A stretch of DNA of 64,000 nucleotides from Quatrionicoccus australiensis (GCF_020510525.1 NZ_CP075188.1:3720001-3784000); one strand, 5' to 3'. Positions 35,001-44,264 are shown, counted from the stretch's first letter. Translations and numbers: made by a program. The notes: generated from the letters alone by a model not told the origin.

Positions 35001-37752
35001 CCAGGCCGGGGCAAGATTCGCCCAGGCCAACGGCATTCATCTGGGCGTTGCCCTGAGCGCAGAACAGGTCGCCAAACTCGACTCGCCGATTCTCTGGTAC
35101 GTCTCTGAAAACTTCACGGGGCCGGACGGCAAGACCTATAGCGCGCTGGTCCCCAAGGTCTATTTGCCGGATGCGTCACGGATGGCGCTGGCCAATGTGG
35201 CCGGCGGCACGATTCAGGGCGGCACCGTCTCGCTGACCGGAGAGACGGTGCGCAACACCGGCTTCATCGTCGCCGACGGCAAGCTCTCGATGACCACCGA
35301 GAATCTCACCAATGAAAAGCGCTCGGCCGACCTCAACAACGGCGGCCAGGCGATGCGCCAATACGTCGGCACGCAAGGCTACTGGAAGATCACCGGCACA
35401 ACCGTCCAGCCCGGCGGTTTCATCTCGGCGGCCGAACTCGATCTGAGCGCCAAGGCGATCAACAGCATCTCCGGTGAATTCATCGAGAAGAACCAGGATA
35501 TCGGCGTCAAGCTGGCCGCAGCCATGGGCAACGGCTTCACGCTAAAGGAAGCCAAAGACGATATCCACCAGGACTACAAGCAACTGTCGAAGCCGAATGC
35601 TTTGGGGCAGGTGGTGGTGCTGGTGATTGTCGTGGTGGTATCGATTTATACCGCCGGCGCTGCTTCTGCCGCGATAGCCTCCGCGGCGCAAAGCTCTGCT
35701 CTTGCCTCGGGACTTTCTCTATCGGCTGCAGCCCAGGTTGGTGCTGCAGCGGCGAGTAGCACCATGGCGGTTGCGACTTCCGCTGCCATCGGAGGTATGG
35801 CGGGCAGTGCGACTTCCCAACTGCTGACTACAGGCAAGCTCGATGCCGGCCAGATGTTCAAGGCCGGCCTGACCTCTGGATTGACTGCCGGGATTACCAA
35901 CGGTCTAGGCCTGGACAAACTCGATGGACTCTCAAATACGGCGAGTGGACCAGTAGCCACCGGTGCCAGTGCCACCAATTGGGGAGTGAAAGCCATGGGT
36001 TGGGCTGCCCGTGCCGGTGTCTCGGCAGGCGTCTCCACTGCGATCAACGGCGGTAGTTTCAAAACGGCTTTCGTCAATAACTTTGTTGCTAACGGTGCAG
36101 CCAGTATTGCCAACACCATCGGGGATCTTAAGCAGGACGGAACAATTAACGAGGTGCAGCGTGTTGCGGCCCATGCCGTACTCGGTTGTGCTGCTCAAGC
36201 GGCCAGCGGTGGGCAGTGCGCAGGTGGCGCCATCGGCGCGATGGCCTCATCGATTGCCGGCAACTTCGTGGATGACCCGAAAACACTGTTTGACAAGGCG
36301 CTGATCATTGGCGGGCTTTCGGGTCTGGGTGGGCTGGCGGCCATTGCTGCTGGCAAGGATGGTGTCTCTGGGTTTAATGCTGGAAAGAATGAGGTGCAGA
36401 ACAATCGGTTGTTGCACCCGAAGGAAATCGAAAAAATTAAAGAATTGGCGAAAGCATATGCGGCCAAGTATCAACTTTCTCTTGCGGATGCAGAAGCCCA
36501 ACTGACTGCACAAGCACTGCGCGATACAGATAAGGAATATCACGATGCGCACGCCCAAGAAAACTTAAATGCAGAAAAATTTTTGCGTTCGAATGCAACG
36601 AGTTTTGTTGACGAGCAAGGCCGAAAAATACTCATGTTCGCTAACAGTGGCTACTACAACGACTCAAGCATGTATGCCAACACCCGGCAAACCTATTCCA
36701 AGGAATACACGACAGCAGAACAAGTCGGAAAATTTGATCAACTGGATCGTAACAAACAAATCAACCAGGATACAGGCGGTCTATCGAAAATTGGTCCACT
36801 GGCAGTTGGTGCGGGGAAGGGAGCCGCTAAAGCGACCTATGAGTTAGTCGCTCCTGCCGGTGACCTCTTGCAAACAGGCAACGCTTTCGTTGGCTCTATT
36901 CTGACCGGAAAGCCCCAGGACTTTGACTGTTTAAGCAGTCTTTGCTCGCTGTCGAAGCAAGGAGCGTCTACCGGAGATCTCGTTACTGGAAGCTTCGATT
37001 ACCTACTGAGGACGCCAGATCGGGCAATTGACGCTTACAACAAAGGTAATTACGACGGAACTGGCAAAGAAGTTGGTTCGCTTTTGCCTGGAATTGTCGT
37101 GGCGATTGAAGGGGGGCGCACGGGTTCCAGTGGTCGGACGACTGTTGTCGAGGAACCTCCTCTGACCAGTTCTAAAACGGTTCCCGAAGCGCCGAAAGTC
37201 GTCGAGATGCCTTCGCAAACGCCGGTGGTGGTTACGGAGGTGCCAGGACAAAAATCCGCAACCTTCTATGGCGAACCGGTAACCCCTTCTAACCAGTCAG
37301 CAGTATTTCATGGTACCAATAAGCAAACGCTGGGTCTGGATGGCATGACGAACATGGAGGCAGCGCAGCATCTGTACGAAAATGGACTCAATGCAAGAGG
37401 CACCAATATTGAACTTCAGGACCATGTTGCAGGAGTGCCGGATACGGCTTTCCGGGGCACCACAAACCAACTGAGTTCGCCCAACAAGGATGCTGGTGCT
37501 GTCTATTGGGCGGGGGATGATGGACTCGTCATCAAACTCAAGAATGTACCTGGCTATGACATCAACGAATTGCGGAACACCAGTTCGACAGGTGGTGGCC
37601 TGAGCGGTTATGTTCAAGGCAAGACAACCAGCGGCGAGTTGGAAATTTCGGTACCCGCCAAGATTGCGCCCGAGAATATCGAGAAGATATACATCAAAAC
37701 AACAGATCCTGAATCAGGAAGAGTTAGCCTGACCGAGGTGAAAAGACAATGA
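32068..37752 (+). CDS. giant TpsA/CdiA-like exoprotein 1, ADP-ribosyltransferase-like toxin tail
   Basis: 1894 aa. Signal peptide ends about A37 (LLSPTGLVWA). The TPS secretion domain carries NPNGITCDGCSFINTSG (from N148) and NLIAGRN (from N235). A long filamentous-haemagglutinin repeat body with NLSNSGN/TLSNAGTLGS-type units follows. A hydrophobic stretch near residue 1185 (VVVLVIVVVVSIY) precedes a pretoxin motif NEVQNNRLLHPKE at about 1441-1453. The variable tail ends in a domain with VFHGTN (H1748), LNARGTNIELQDHV, AFRGTT (1794-1799), GYDINE and ELEISVP (E1857/E1859). That order resembles mono-ADP-ribosyltransferase toxins, with His where cholera-like members have Arg. It overlaps its presumed immunity gene by ATGA. 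Confidence 0.9.
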   Translation: MSSAPIPAHPETPLWKRSLAGLMTAWCLLSPTGLVWAGPVADATAIASQRPTISSTAAGTPLINITAPNAAGLSYNRYQRFDVDSTGAILNNSLVSGSNSMGIQIGANSNFAGKSATAIINEVVTALPSQLSGPLAIFGDKARIIVVNPNGITCDGCSFINTSGVTLTTGQVQFLNAPGGTATSFDNATALSFVVNGGQIRVTGNGLASPLARLDLIAQTLKLEGPTNVGSGSLNLIAGRNTVDADTLAILAQGSGNDAATQGGRLAIDASLLGAMTAGKILIVSTAAGLGVRSATNLAASSGDLRISANGDLSLARADAAGNINLSAVGTLSHTGISAQGNADLAAAVLNNQNQTIVAQGNVRLVAPALNNLGGQILAGGTLNVSAPGGDFNLSDGTLYGTKGLTVAARNLSNSGNFSHSPSVTLVADNSVNNTGSFLVGGDLDITASTLSNAGTLGSFGAFKAALSNLLNQGTLQSDGVLDIRAVNLDNQSGAQLVGGGNSRILLSGALANAGTLASTGALEVAADSLNHSGRTEAQGDLQLSIAGAASNSGQMQAGAKFDGSFGSLINSGTLQAGTDASFNLGAASDNTGGQLLAIQDLSLTTTHSGDLGGTIGANRDVTLNFGSYTHNGATTFLAGRDLTVNATNFTNNAVMEAWQNLNFNVTGTLANSGQMLAGQDITLKAGTLINTSGFVEATRDLNIEADTVINTRLPVTTEHTNWGDNAPAESVNCRSDHGYCESWKQVEAGPAAVLWAGRNLNAKVSGTLTNDASLIAAVGDVSITADTFNNTARTLTTTWHGHWKEWKGSLWGYKDHDDYGITVTGNTSADVNAGGTLTVTAPNQTNTGNLLGNTIALAGTHLTNGLTDPNLQTPASTVPSTELSLGVPGVNGKSVPASVKFTPTGTSYFTTTSRLAMLVPGLDINSLLPESLRNTASPFLMDAWLEQQAIRQAALSETGRASFLAMNDPAGERAVLLQAGARFAQANGIHLGVALSAEQVAKLDSPILWYVSENFTGPDGKTYSALVPKVYLPDASRMALANVAGGTIQGGTVSLTGETVRNTGFIVADGKLSMTTENLTNEKRSADLNNGGQAMRQYVGTQGYWKITGTTVQPGGFISAAELDLSAKAINSISGEFIEKNQDIGVKLAAAMGNGFTLKEAKDDIHQDYKQLSKPNALGQVVVLVIVVVVSIYTAGAASAAIASAAQSSALASGLSLSAAAQVGAAAASSTMAVATSAAIGGMAGSATSQLLTTGKLDAGQMFKAGLTSGLTAGITNGLGLDKLDGLSNTASGPVATGASATNWGVKAMGWAARAGVSAGVSTAINGGSFKTAFVNNFVANGAASIANTIGDLKQDGTINEVQRVAAHAVLGCAAQAASGGQCAGGAIGAMASSIAGNFVDDPKTLFDKALIIGGLSGLGGLAAIAAGKDGVSGFNAGKNEVQNNRLLHPKEIEKIKELAKAYAAKYQLSLADAEAQLTAQALRDTDKEYHDAHAQENLNAEKFLRSNATSFVDEQGRKILMFANSGYYNDSSMYANTRQTYSKEYTTAEQVGKFDQLDRNKQINQDTGGLSKIGPLAVGAGKGAAKATYELVAPAGDLLQTGNAFVGSILTGKPQDFDCLSSLCSLSKQGASTGDLVTGSFDYLLRTPDRAIDAYNKGNYDGTGKEVGSLLPGIVVAIEGGRTGSSGRTTVVEEPPLTSSKTVPEAPKVVEMPSQTPVVVTEVPGQKSATFYGEPVTPSNQSAVFHGTNKQTLGLDGMTNMEAAQHLYENGLNARGTNIELQDHVAGVPDTAFRGTTNQLSSPNKDAGAVYWAGDDGLVIKLKNVPGYDINELRNTSSTGGGLSGYVQGKTTSGELEISVPAKIAPENIEKIYIKTTDPESGRVSLTEVKRQ

Positions 37753-38570
37753 AGCTTGAGGAACTGAAATCGCGCTGGCAGCAAGATGCGCTGCTAATCG
37801 AGGTTCGGGAAGTTTGCCTGACCAAAGTACCCCCCCGGCAAATATCCAGACGAGATTGGTATGAGCAATATTTTCCCAAAGAGGTCCATCCCCACACCAA
37901 CGAGTATTGCAGAGATTTGAGAGGGATTGATCTGAGCGGCGGCGTCTTCGACAGTGACCACTGGTTTAGTGAGGCCCGCCTTGAGAATTCCAGCTTCAGG
38001 AAGGTCCGCATTGTTGAAACACACTTCCAGAACGCGGTATTGGCTTACGCCGATTTCTCCGGTAGTGAAATCACCGGAGGGCAGTTTCTGGTGATTTGTG
38101 CTCACCAGGCCAATTTCAGTCACTGTACGATCAACAAAAGCACCTTTGGAGGCTTCAATCCCATGAGGAATGGCCCAGGCCCCTTTGGTTACAGCGACCT
38201 GACCTCGTCGTCTTTTGCAGAGAGCACCGTCAGCAAAACCAGCCTGAACAACGTGGATTTCCGGGGGGCTGATTTCCAGGGAGCGGTATTCAGCGACTGC
38301 AACTTTACCGGCAGCGATCTGCGAGGTATTCAGCTCGACGAGCGTACACGGTTCATTCGTTGTGATTTCCGATGTGTCCTGTTGGACAATCGTCGGCCAT
38401 TCAGGGCCATATTCCGGCACGGCCTTACGCCCGTGCTGGAGGATTGCCTGAATCTGGATGCCGTCAACTGGGTTCGGGATGCGAGCTTTCCCGATGATCC
38501 GGAATGGTTGCTGGATGCAGGCTTTGTGCTGCCCAAACGGCCGGTAACATTAGGCAATAAGGCACAATAA
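37749..38570 (+). CDS. pentapeptide-repeat protein, presumed immunity to exoprotein 1
   Basis: The 273-aa protein has a helical N-terminus (MKLEELKSRWQQDALLIEVR), then pentapeptide repeats of the A(D/N)LxX type from about residue 55: LENSSFRKV, THFQNAVLAYADFSGS, ANFSHCTINKSTF, SLNNVDFRGADFQGAVFSDCNFTGSDLRGIQL. These fold as a right-handed quadrilateral beta-helix. There is no signal peptide, so it is cytoplasmic. The start overlaps the toxin gene stop (ATGA), the standard arrangement for toxin/immunity pairs. How it would neutralise an ADP-ribosyltransferase is unknown; shielding the target, as Qnr proteins do for gyrase, is one idea. Confidence 0.75.
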   Translation: MKLEELKSRWQQDALLIEVREVCLTKVPPRQISRRDWYEQYFPKEVHPHTNEYCRDLRGIDLSGGVFDSDHWFSEARLENSSFRKVRIVETHFQNAVLAYADFSGSEITGGQFLVICAHQANFSHCTINKSTFGGFNPMRNGPGPFGYSDLTSSSFAESTVSKTSLNNVDFRGADFQGAVFSDCNFTGSDLRGIQLDERTRFIRCDFRCVLLDNRRPFRAIFRHGLTPVLEDCLNLDAVNWVRDASFPDDPEWLLDAGFVLPKRPVTLGNKAQ

Positions 38571-38587
38571 GGGGCCAGGCTCCAATG
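38567..38587. repeat. REP-like element directly after immunity gene 1
   Basis: The sequence ATAAGGGGCCAGGCTCCAA begins in the stop codon of the pentapeptide gene. Its core, GGGGCCAGGCTC, is the core found in all the REP-like elements between 44.2 and 47.9 kb. It marks a boundary between toxin/immunity modules. Confidence 0.55.
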
Positions 38588-38619
38588 GCACTACCTTAGT
38601 ATTTTGTCATCGAGCAATA

Positions 38620-38702
38620 AGGGGTCGGCTTGATTTGACTTTCACGCCACCGCTCATCCCAACCCGATTTCAATTTCAGCCCTTTTTTCCGGTTGACCGT
38701 AG
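38620..38702 (+). repeat. left copy of an imperfect ~83-bp direct repeat
   Basis: The stretch shares ACCGCTCATCYCAACCC and TTTTTTCCGGTTGACCGTAG with 49508-49590 in the same order and orientation, with substitutions between. The two copies bracket the second exoprotein gene, the cassette debris and fic (about 10.9 kb). It also lies directly upstream of the second exoprotein gene and may carry its promoter. Confidence 0.6.
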
Positions 38703-38752
38703 AAGCCCGGTTTCACGCCATCCAAGGCCCCCGAGTTAGCAACCAAACGCCC

Positions 38753-41700
38753 ATGTCTTCTGCGCCCATTCCCGCCCACCCGGAAACCCCCCTCTGGAAA
38801 CGCAGCCTGGCCGGGCTCATGACGGCGTGGTGCCTGTTATCCCCAACCGGCCTGGTCTGGGCCGGACCGGTGGCCGACGCCACCGCCATTGCCTCGCAGC
38901 GCCCGACCATCAGCAGCACGGCCGCCGGCACGCCGCTCATCAACATCACGGCACCGAATGCGGCCGGGCTTTCCTACAACCGTTACCAGCGTTTCGACGT
39001 CGATTCGACCGGGGCCATTCTCAATAACAGCCTGGTGTCCGGCAGCAACTCGATGGGTATCCAGATTGGTGCCAATTCGAACTTCGCTGGGAAGAGCGCC
39101 ACGGCCATCATCAACGAAGTCGTCACTGCGCTGCCCTCGCAGTTGTCCGGGCCGCTCGCGATCTTTGGTGACAAGGCGCGCATCATCGTGGTCAATCCCA
39201 ACGGGATCACCTGCGATGGCTGTTCCTTCATCAATACCAGTGGCGTCACACTCACGACAGGGCAAGTCCAGTTCCTCAATGCGCCGGGGGGAACTGCCAC
39301 CTCGTTTGACAACGCGACCGCCCTCTCCTTTGTCGTGAATGGTGGTCAGATTCGGGTGACCGGCAATGGCCTTGCCTCGCCACTGGCCCGTCTCGACCTG
39401 ATCGCCCAGACCCTGAAACTCGAAGGGCCGACCAACGTCGGCAGCGGCAGCTTGAACCTGATCGCCGGCCGCAATACAGTCGATGCCGACACGCTGGCCA
39501 TCCTGGCCCAAGGCAGCGGCAACGATGCCGCGACCCAGGGCGGCAGGCTGGCCATTGACGCCAGCCTGCTCGGCGCCATGACTGCCGGCAAGATTCTCAT
39601 CGTGTCGACGGCCGCCGGCCTGGGCGTGCGCAGTGCGACCAACCTGGCGGCCTCGAGCGGTGATCTGCGGATTTCCGCCAATGGCGACCTGAGCCTGGCG
39701 CGCGCCGATGCGGCGGGCAACATCAACCTGTCTGCGGTCGGTACGCTTTCCCACACGGGCATTTCCGCCCAGGGCAATGCCGACCTGGCGGCCGCCGTGC
39801 TTAATAACCAGAATCAGACCATCGTTGCCCAAGGCAATGTCCGGCTCGTGGCACCGGCGCTGAACAACCTGGGCGGGCAGATTCTGGCGGGCGGAACGCT
39901 GAATGTTTCCGCGCCGGGTGGTGACTTCAATCTCTCGGATGGCACCCTCTACGGCACCAAAGGCCTGACGGTGGCCGCCCGCAACCTCAGCAACAGCGGC
40001 AACTTCTCGCACAGCCCGTCGGTCACCCTCGTTGCAGACAATTCGGTAAACAACACCGGCAGCTTCCTGGTCGGCGGCGATCTCGACATCACCGCCAGCA
40101 CCCTGAGCAATGCCGGCACGCTCGGCAGTTTCGGCGCCTTCAAGGCCGCCTTGAGCAATCTGCTCAACCAGGGCACCCTGCAGTCGGATGGCGTACTCGA
40201 CATCCGTGCCGTCAATCTGGACAACCAGAGTGGTGCGCAGCTCGTTGGTGGCGGCAACAGCCGGATCCTGCTCAGCGGTGCCTTGGCCAATGCCGGTACC
40301 CTCGCCAGCACGGGGGCATTGGAAGTTGCCGCCGATTCGCTGAATCACAGCGGGCGCACCGAAGCCCAGGGCGATCTGCAACTGAGCATTGCCGGCGCGG
40401 CCAGCAACAGCGGCCAGATGCAAGCCGGCGCCAAGTTCGACGGCAGTTTCGGCAGTCTCAGCAACAGCGGCACCCTGCAGGCCGGGACGGATGCCAGCTT
40501 CAACCTGGGTGCGGCATCAGACAACACTGGTGGCCAGCTCCTTGCGATCCAAGATCTCAGCCTGACAACGACCCACAGCGGCGACCTCGGCGGCACCATC
40601 GGCGCCAACCGTGATGTCACCCTGAATTTCGGCAGCTATACCCACAACGGCGCCACCACCTTCCTGGCCGGCCGTGACCTGACGGTGAATGCCACGAACT
40701 TCACCAACAACGCCGTCATGGAGGCCTGGCAGAACCTCAACTTCAATGTCACCGGTACACTCGCCAATAGTGGGCAAATGCTGGCCGGCCAGGACATCAC
40801 CCTCAAAGCCGGCACGCTGATCAACACCAGCGGCTTTGTTGAAGCCACCCGCGACCTGAACATCGAGGCCGACACGGTCATCAACACCCGGCTGCCGGTG
40901 ACCACCGAACATACCAACTGGGGCGACAACGCACCGGCGGAATCAGTCAATTGCCGCTCCGATCATGGTTATTGTGAATCCTGGAAGCAGGTTGAAGCCG
41001 GACCGGCCGCCGTGCTGTGGGCGGGGCGCAATCTCAATGCCAAGGTCAGCGGCACGCTGACCAACGATGCCTCGCTGATTGCTGCAGTCGGTGATATCTC
41101 GATCACGGCCGACACCTTTAACAATACTGCCCGGACCTTGACTACGACCTGGCACGGTCACTGGAAGGAATGGAAAGGCTCGTTGTGGGGCTACGACGAC
41201 CATGACGATCACGGCATCACGGTTACGGGCAACACCTCGGCGGACGTCAATGCAGGCGGCACCCTGGCGATCAATGCCACGAACCAGACCAACAGCGGCA
41301 ATCTGCTCGGCAACACCGTCGTGCTGGCCGGTACCCACCTGAGCAACGGCCTGACCGATCCGAAGCTGCAAACGCCGGCATCGACGGTGCCCTCGGCCGA
41401 GGTGACTTTGGGTGTACCCGGCGTCAACGGCAAGACCGTTCCGGCCAGCGTGAAATTCAACCCGACCGGCACAAGCTACTTCACAACGACCTCGCGCCTG
41501 GCCATGCTGGTGCCGGGGCTGGACATCAACAGCCTGTTGCCGGAGAGCCTGCGCAACACCGCCTCGCCCTTCCTGATGGATGCGTGGCTGGAACAACAAG
41601 CCATCCGGCAAGCGGCGCTGAGCGAAACCGGTCGGGCGAGCTTCCTCGCCATGAACGATCCGGCCGCCGAACGCGCCGTACTGCTCCAGGCCGGGGCAAG

Positions 41701-43900
41701 ATTCGCCCAGGCCAACGGCATTCATCTGGGCGTTGCCCTGAGCGCAGAACAGATCGCCAAACTCGACTCGCCGATTCTCTGGTACGTCTCAGAAAACTTC
41801 ACGGGGCCGGACGGCAAGACCTATAGCGCGCTGGTGCCCAAGGTCTATTTGCCGGACGCGTCACGGATGGCGCTGGCCAATGTGGCCGGCGGCACGATCC
41901 AGGGCGGCAACGTCTCGCTGACCGGCGATACGGTGCGCAATACCGGCTTCATCGTCGCCGATGGCAAACTCTCCATCGCCACCGAGAATCTCACCAACGA
42001 AAAACGCTCGGCCGACCTCAACAACGGCGGCCAGGCGATGCGCCAATACGTCGGCACGCAAGGCTACTGGAAGATCACCGGCACAACCGTCCAGCCCGGC
42101 GGCTTCATCTCGGCGGCCGAACTCGATCTGAGCGCCAAAGCGATCAACAGCGTCTCCGGTGAATTCATCGAGAAGAACCAGGATGTCGGCGTCAAGCTGG
42201 CCGCAGCCATGGGCACCGGCTTCACGCTCAAGGAAGCCAAGGACGATATCCACCAGGACTACAAGCAACTGTCGAAGCCGAATGCTTTGGGGCAGGTGGT
42301 GGTGCTTGTTATTGCTGTGGTGGTAGCTGTTTATACCGCAGGTGCTGCCTCGGCAGCGATTGCCAGCCAGTTTGGAACTGCGGCAGCGAGTAGCACGCTG
42401 GGAGTTGCAACCTCTGCTGCCGTAGGTGGTATGGCAAGTAGTGCGACTTCCCAACTGCTGACTACAGGCAAGCTTGATGCAGGTCAGATATTCAAGGCCG
42501 GCCTGACGTCGGGTCTGACAGCGGGGATTCTGAATGCTCCCCTACTCGAAGGTGGAGAGAGCATTAACCAGCTAGCCGGAATCAAAGATGTGGCCGGCAC
42601 GGGCGCTCGCCTAGCGCACTTTGATCTTGGTACGTTAGGTCAGAACTTGGAAGGCATGGCCTTGCGTAGCCTGGTTACTGCCAGCGTGAAACAGTTAGTA
42701 AATGGCAAGGATGCAGGTGGTTTCGCTACTGCTTTCAGAGATAGTTTTGTTAATGATCTTGCGGCGGTTGGGGCTAATGCGATTGGGCAAGGTACGGATG
42801 TTCTCTCGCCGTTGAATGTCGGTAGCCACGCCCTGCTGGGCGCTGCGGCGGCCAAACTGCAGGGTAAGGATGCACTGGCCGGTGCCATTGGGGGAGCGGG
42901 TGGAGCCATCGTAAATCCGCTGCTCGACCCCTATACGAATTCGCTACAAGGAAGCGATTTGGTTGTGGCGCACCTGGCTACGTCAATGCTGGCTTCCGGT
43001 GCGGTCTCCTCTGCCTTGGGCCAGGATGGGGTTACGGCGGCCAATGCCGCCCAAAACGAGACGCTGAATAACTGGCTGTATCCCAAAGAGCAGACACTCA
43101 AGTGGCGGGCGGGCAAGGCGTGTGACGCGGGCAACGCTAGCGGCTGCCAGGTTCAAAAGGTCCTTCAGGCACGCGATGCCCAGCGCGAAAACACGCCAGA
43201 GGCAAAGTTCACACAGGGCTTCATTAATGCACTGGTTCAGGCGGGCGGCAGCTTCGTGCTCATGCCCGTCGAAATCAGTCAGGCTATTTCCGAAGGGCGC
43301 AGCCTGGATGCCATGGCCAATGCATTGAAGGGGCTGTCCAACCTGCCAAGCAGGCTGGCCGACGGGCTAAACTCAAGCGATCCTACGATCCGCGGAGCAG
43401 CTGTTGCAGAATCCGTAATGCTAGTGGCAGGCGCCGCATCCATTGCCAAAAATATCGTGTCGAGGGTATCTTCTTCCGGCGCAAAGGGCACAGGAATCCT
43501 TGCAGAGGGAGAATTAGCCGCATCAAAGGTTAAGTGGGTTGATGAGAATGCCGGCATGAGCCAAGCCGCACGTGATTACAATGACTCCGCAACAGGAGCA
43601 CGCTCTAATCCCGTAACCAAAAGTGGTCAGGCGCCGGCTCTTGAACGGACAATGCCTGACGGCACAACACGACAGGTGAAATTCGACGGTGTAGATGGGG
43701 ACGTGATGGTTGACCGAAAGACTTCGGTCGTTACGACGGAAAAAGCCAAGAATCAAGCACTTCGCCAATCGGAAGTGTTGAGTCAGAATGGGCTCACAGG
43801 AAGGTGGGAGGTTTCCTCTGACGCTCAGGCGGCTAGAGCTACCAAAATGTTTAATGATTTAGGAATTAAAAATATTCAAGTTAAGGTGGTAAAACCATGA
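38753..43900 (+). CDS. giant TpsA/CdiA-like exoprotein 2, restriction-endonuclease-like toxin tail
   Basis: 1715 aa from the ATG at 38753, the same start context as exoprotein 1. Residues 1 to about 1190 are nearly identical to it and align without gaps (signal peptide, TPS domain, haemagglutinin repeats). A different pretoxin region ends in NETLNNWLYPKEQ at about 1435. The terminal domain contains VKFDGVDGDVMVDRKTSVV (D1645...D1654-R-K1656) and AKNQALRQSEVLSQNGLTG, suggesting a PD-(D/E)XK-type nuclease toxin. It has no tpsB of its own and presumably uses the one at 29564. It overlaps its immunity gene by ATGA. Confidence 0.88.
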   Translation: MSSAPIPAHPETPLWKRSLAGLMTAWCLLSPTGLVWAGPVADATAIASQRPTISSTAAGTPLINITAPNAAGLSYNRYQRFDVDSTGAILNNSLVSGSNSMGIQIGANSNFAGKSATAIINEVVTALPSQLSGPLAIFGDKARIIVVNPNGITCDGCSFINTSGVTLTTGQVQFLNAPGGTATSFDNATALSFVVNGGQIRVTGNGLASPLARLDLIAQTLKLEGPTNVGSGSLNLIAGRNTVDADTLAILAQGSGNDAATQGGRLAIDASLLGAMTAGKILIVSTAAGLGVRSATNLAASSGDLRISANGDLSLARADAAGNINLSAVGTLSHTGISAQGNADLAAAVLNNQNQTIVAQGNVRLVAPALNNLGGQILAGGTLNVSAPGGDFNLSDGTLYGTKGLTVAARNLSNSGNFSHSPSVTLVADNSVNNTGSFLVGGDLDITASTLSNAGTLGSFGAFKAALSNLLNQGTLQSDGVLDIRAVNLDNQSGAQLVGGGNSRILLSGALANAGTLASTGALEVAADSLNHSGRTEAQGDLQLSIAGAASNSGQMQAGAKFDGSFGSLSNSGTLQAGTDASFNLGAASDNTGGQLLAIQDLSLTTTHSGDLGGTIGANRDVTLNFGSYTHNGATTFLAGRDLTVNATNFTNNAVMEAWQNLNFNVTGTLANSGQMLAGQDITLKAGTLINTSGFVEATRDLNIEADTVINTRLPVTTEHTNWGDNAPAESVNCRSDHGYCESWKQVEAGPAAVLWAGRNLNAKVSGTLTNDASLIAAVGDISITADTFNNTARTLTTTWHGHWKEWKGSLWGYDDHDDHGITVTGNTSADVNAGGTLAINATNQTNSGNLLGNTVVLAGTHLSNGLTDPKLQTPASTVPSAEVTLGVPGVNGKTVPASVKFNPTGTSYFTTTSRLAMLVPGLDINSLLPESLRNTASPFLMDAWLEQQAIRQAALSETGRASFLAMNDPAAERAVLLQAGARFAQANGIHLGVALSAEQIAKLDSPILWYVSENFTGPDGKTYSALVPKVYLPDASRMALANVAGGTIQGGNVSLTGDTVRNTGFIVADGKLSIATENLTNEKRSADLNNGGQAMRQYVGTQGYWKITGTTVQPGGFISAAELDLSAKAINSVSGEFIEKNQDVGVKLAAAMGTGFTLKEAKDDIHQDYKQLSKPNALGQVVVLVIAVVVAVYTAGAASAAIASQFGTAAASSTLGVATSAAVGGMASSATSQLLTTGKLDAGQIFKAGLTSGLTAGILNAPLLEGGESINQLAGIKDVAGTGARLAHFDLGTLGQNLEGMALRSLVTASVKQLVNGKDAGGFATAFRDSFVNDLAAVGANAIGQGTDVLSPLNVGSHALLGAAAAKLQGKDALAGAIGGAGGAIVNPLLDPYTNSLQGSDLVVAHLATSMLASGAVSSALGQDGVTAANAAQNETLNNWLYPKEQTLKWRAGKACDAGNASGCQVQKVLQARDAQRENTPEAKFTQGFINALVQAGGSFVLMPVEISQAISEGRSLDAMANALKGLSNLPSRLADGLNSSDPTIRGAAVAESVMLVAGAASIAKNIVSRVSSSGAKGTGILAEGELAASKVKWVDENAGMSQAARDYNDSATGARSNPVTKSGQAPALERTMPDGTTRQVKFDGVDGDVMVDRKTSVVTTEKAKNQALRQSEVLSQNGLTGRWEVSSDAQAARATKMFNDLGIKNIQVKVVKP

Positions 43901-44154
43901 GTAATGCTATTAGTCGCCACTTAGTTAAGGCCATTGCAGATATGGCAATTTTTCTGGAATTTACAAAAGAAGAATTATTGAACGCAGATACCTCTATAGA
44001 GGCGATGGAGCAATTGGCGATGGAGCTACAGCTTATGGAAAATGAAGATCGCTGCAACTTAGCGTTGCAGCTAAAAGATCTAAGTGCAGAGTATGGGGAT
44101 GCACGTAGGGCGCAGTTCGTAGAGAATTTACCGGAGTCCCTAGGCCTAGAATAG
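43897..44154 (+). CDS. 85-aa presumed immunity protein to exoprotein 2
   Basis: Small acidic, mostly helical cytoplasmic protein (MSNAISRHLVKAIADMAIFL, ...EEAMEQLAMELQ-like helices, ending LPESLGLE). Its ATG overlaps the toxin gene stop. The gene is clearly AT-richer than the surrounding island and core genes, a common trait of horizontally exchanged immunity genes. I do not recognise a family. An identical second copy lies at 46017-46274. Confidence 0.75.
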   Translation: MSNAISRHLVKAIADMAIFLEFTKEELLNADTSIEAMEQLAMELQLMENEDRCNLALQLKDLSAEYGDARRAQFVENLPESLGLE

Positions 44155-44237
44155 GATTAAACGCCAGGGTCTCCGCACTCGGATTGAATAAAGCGATTCA
44201 TCACAGGCGCCCTCAAGAACTCGTTTACCGTCAAGAT

Positions 44238-44263
44238 AAAAGGGGCCAGGCTCAATTTAACTT
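44238..44263 (+). repeat. REP-like element joining immunity gene 2 to a tamB fragment
   Basis: AAAAGGGGCCAGGCTCAATT followed by TAACTT. It abuts the first tamB 3' fragment and recurs at 46358-46383 as part of the duplicated cassette. Core GGGGCCAGGCTC as in the other elements of this region. Confidence 0.65.
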
Positions 44264-44264
44264 G

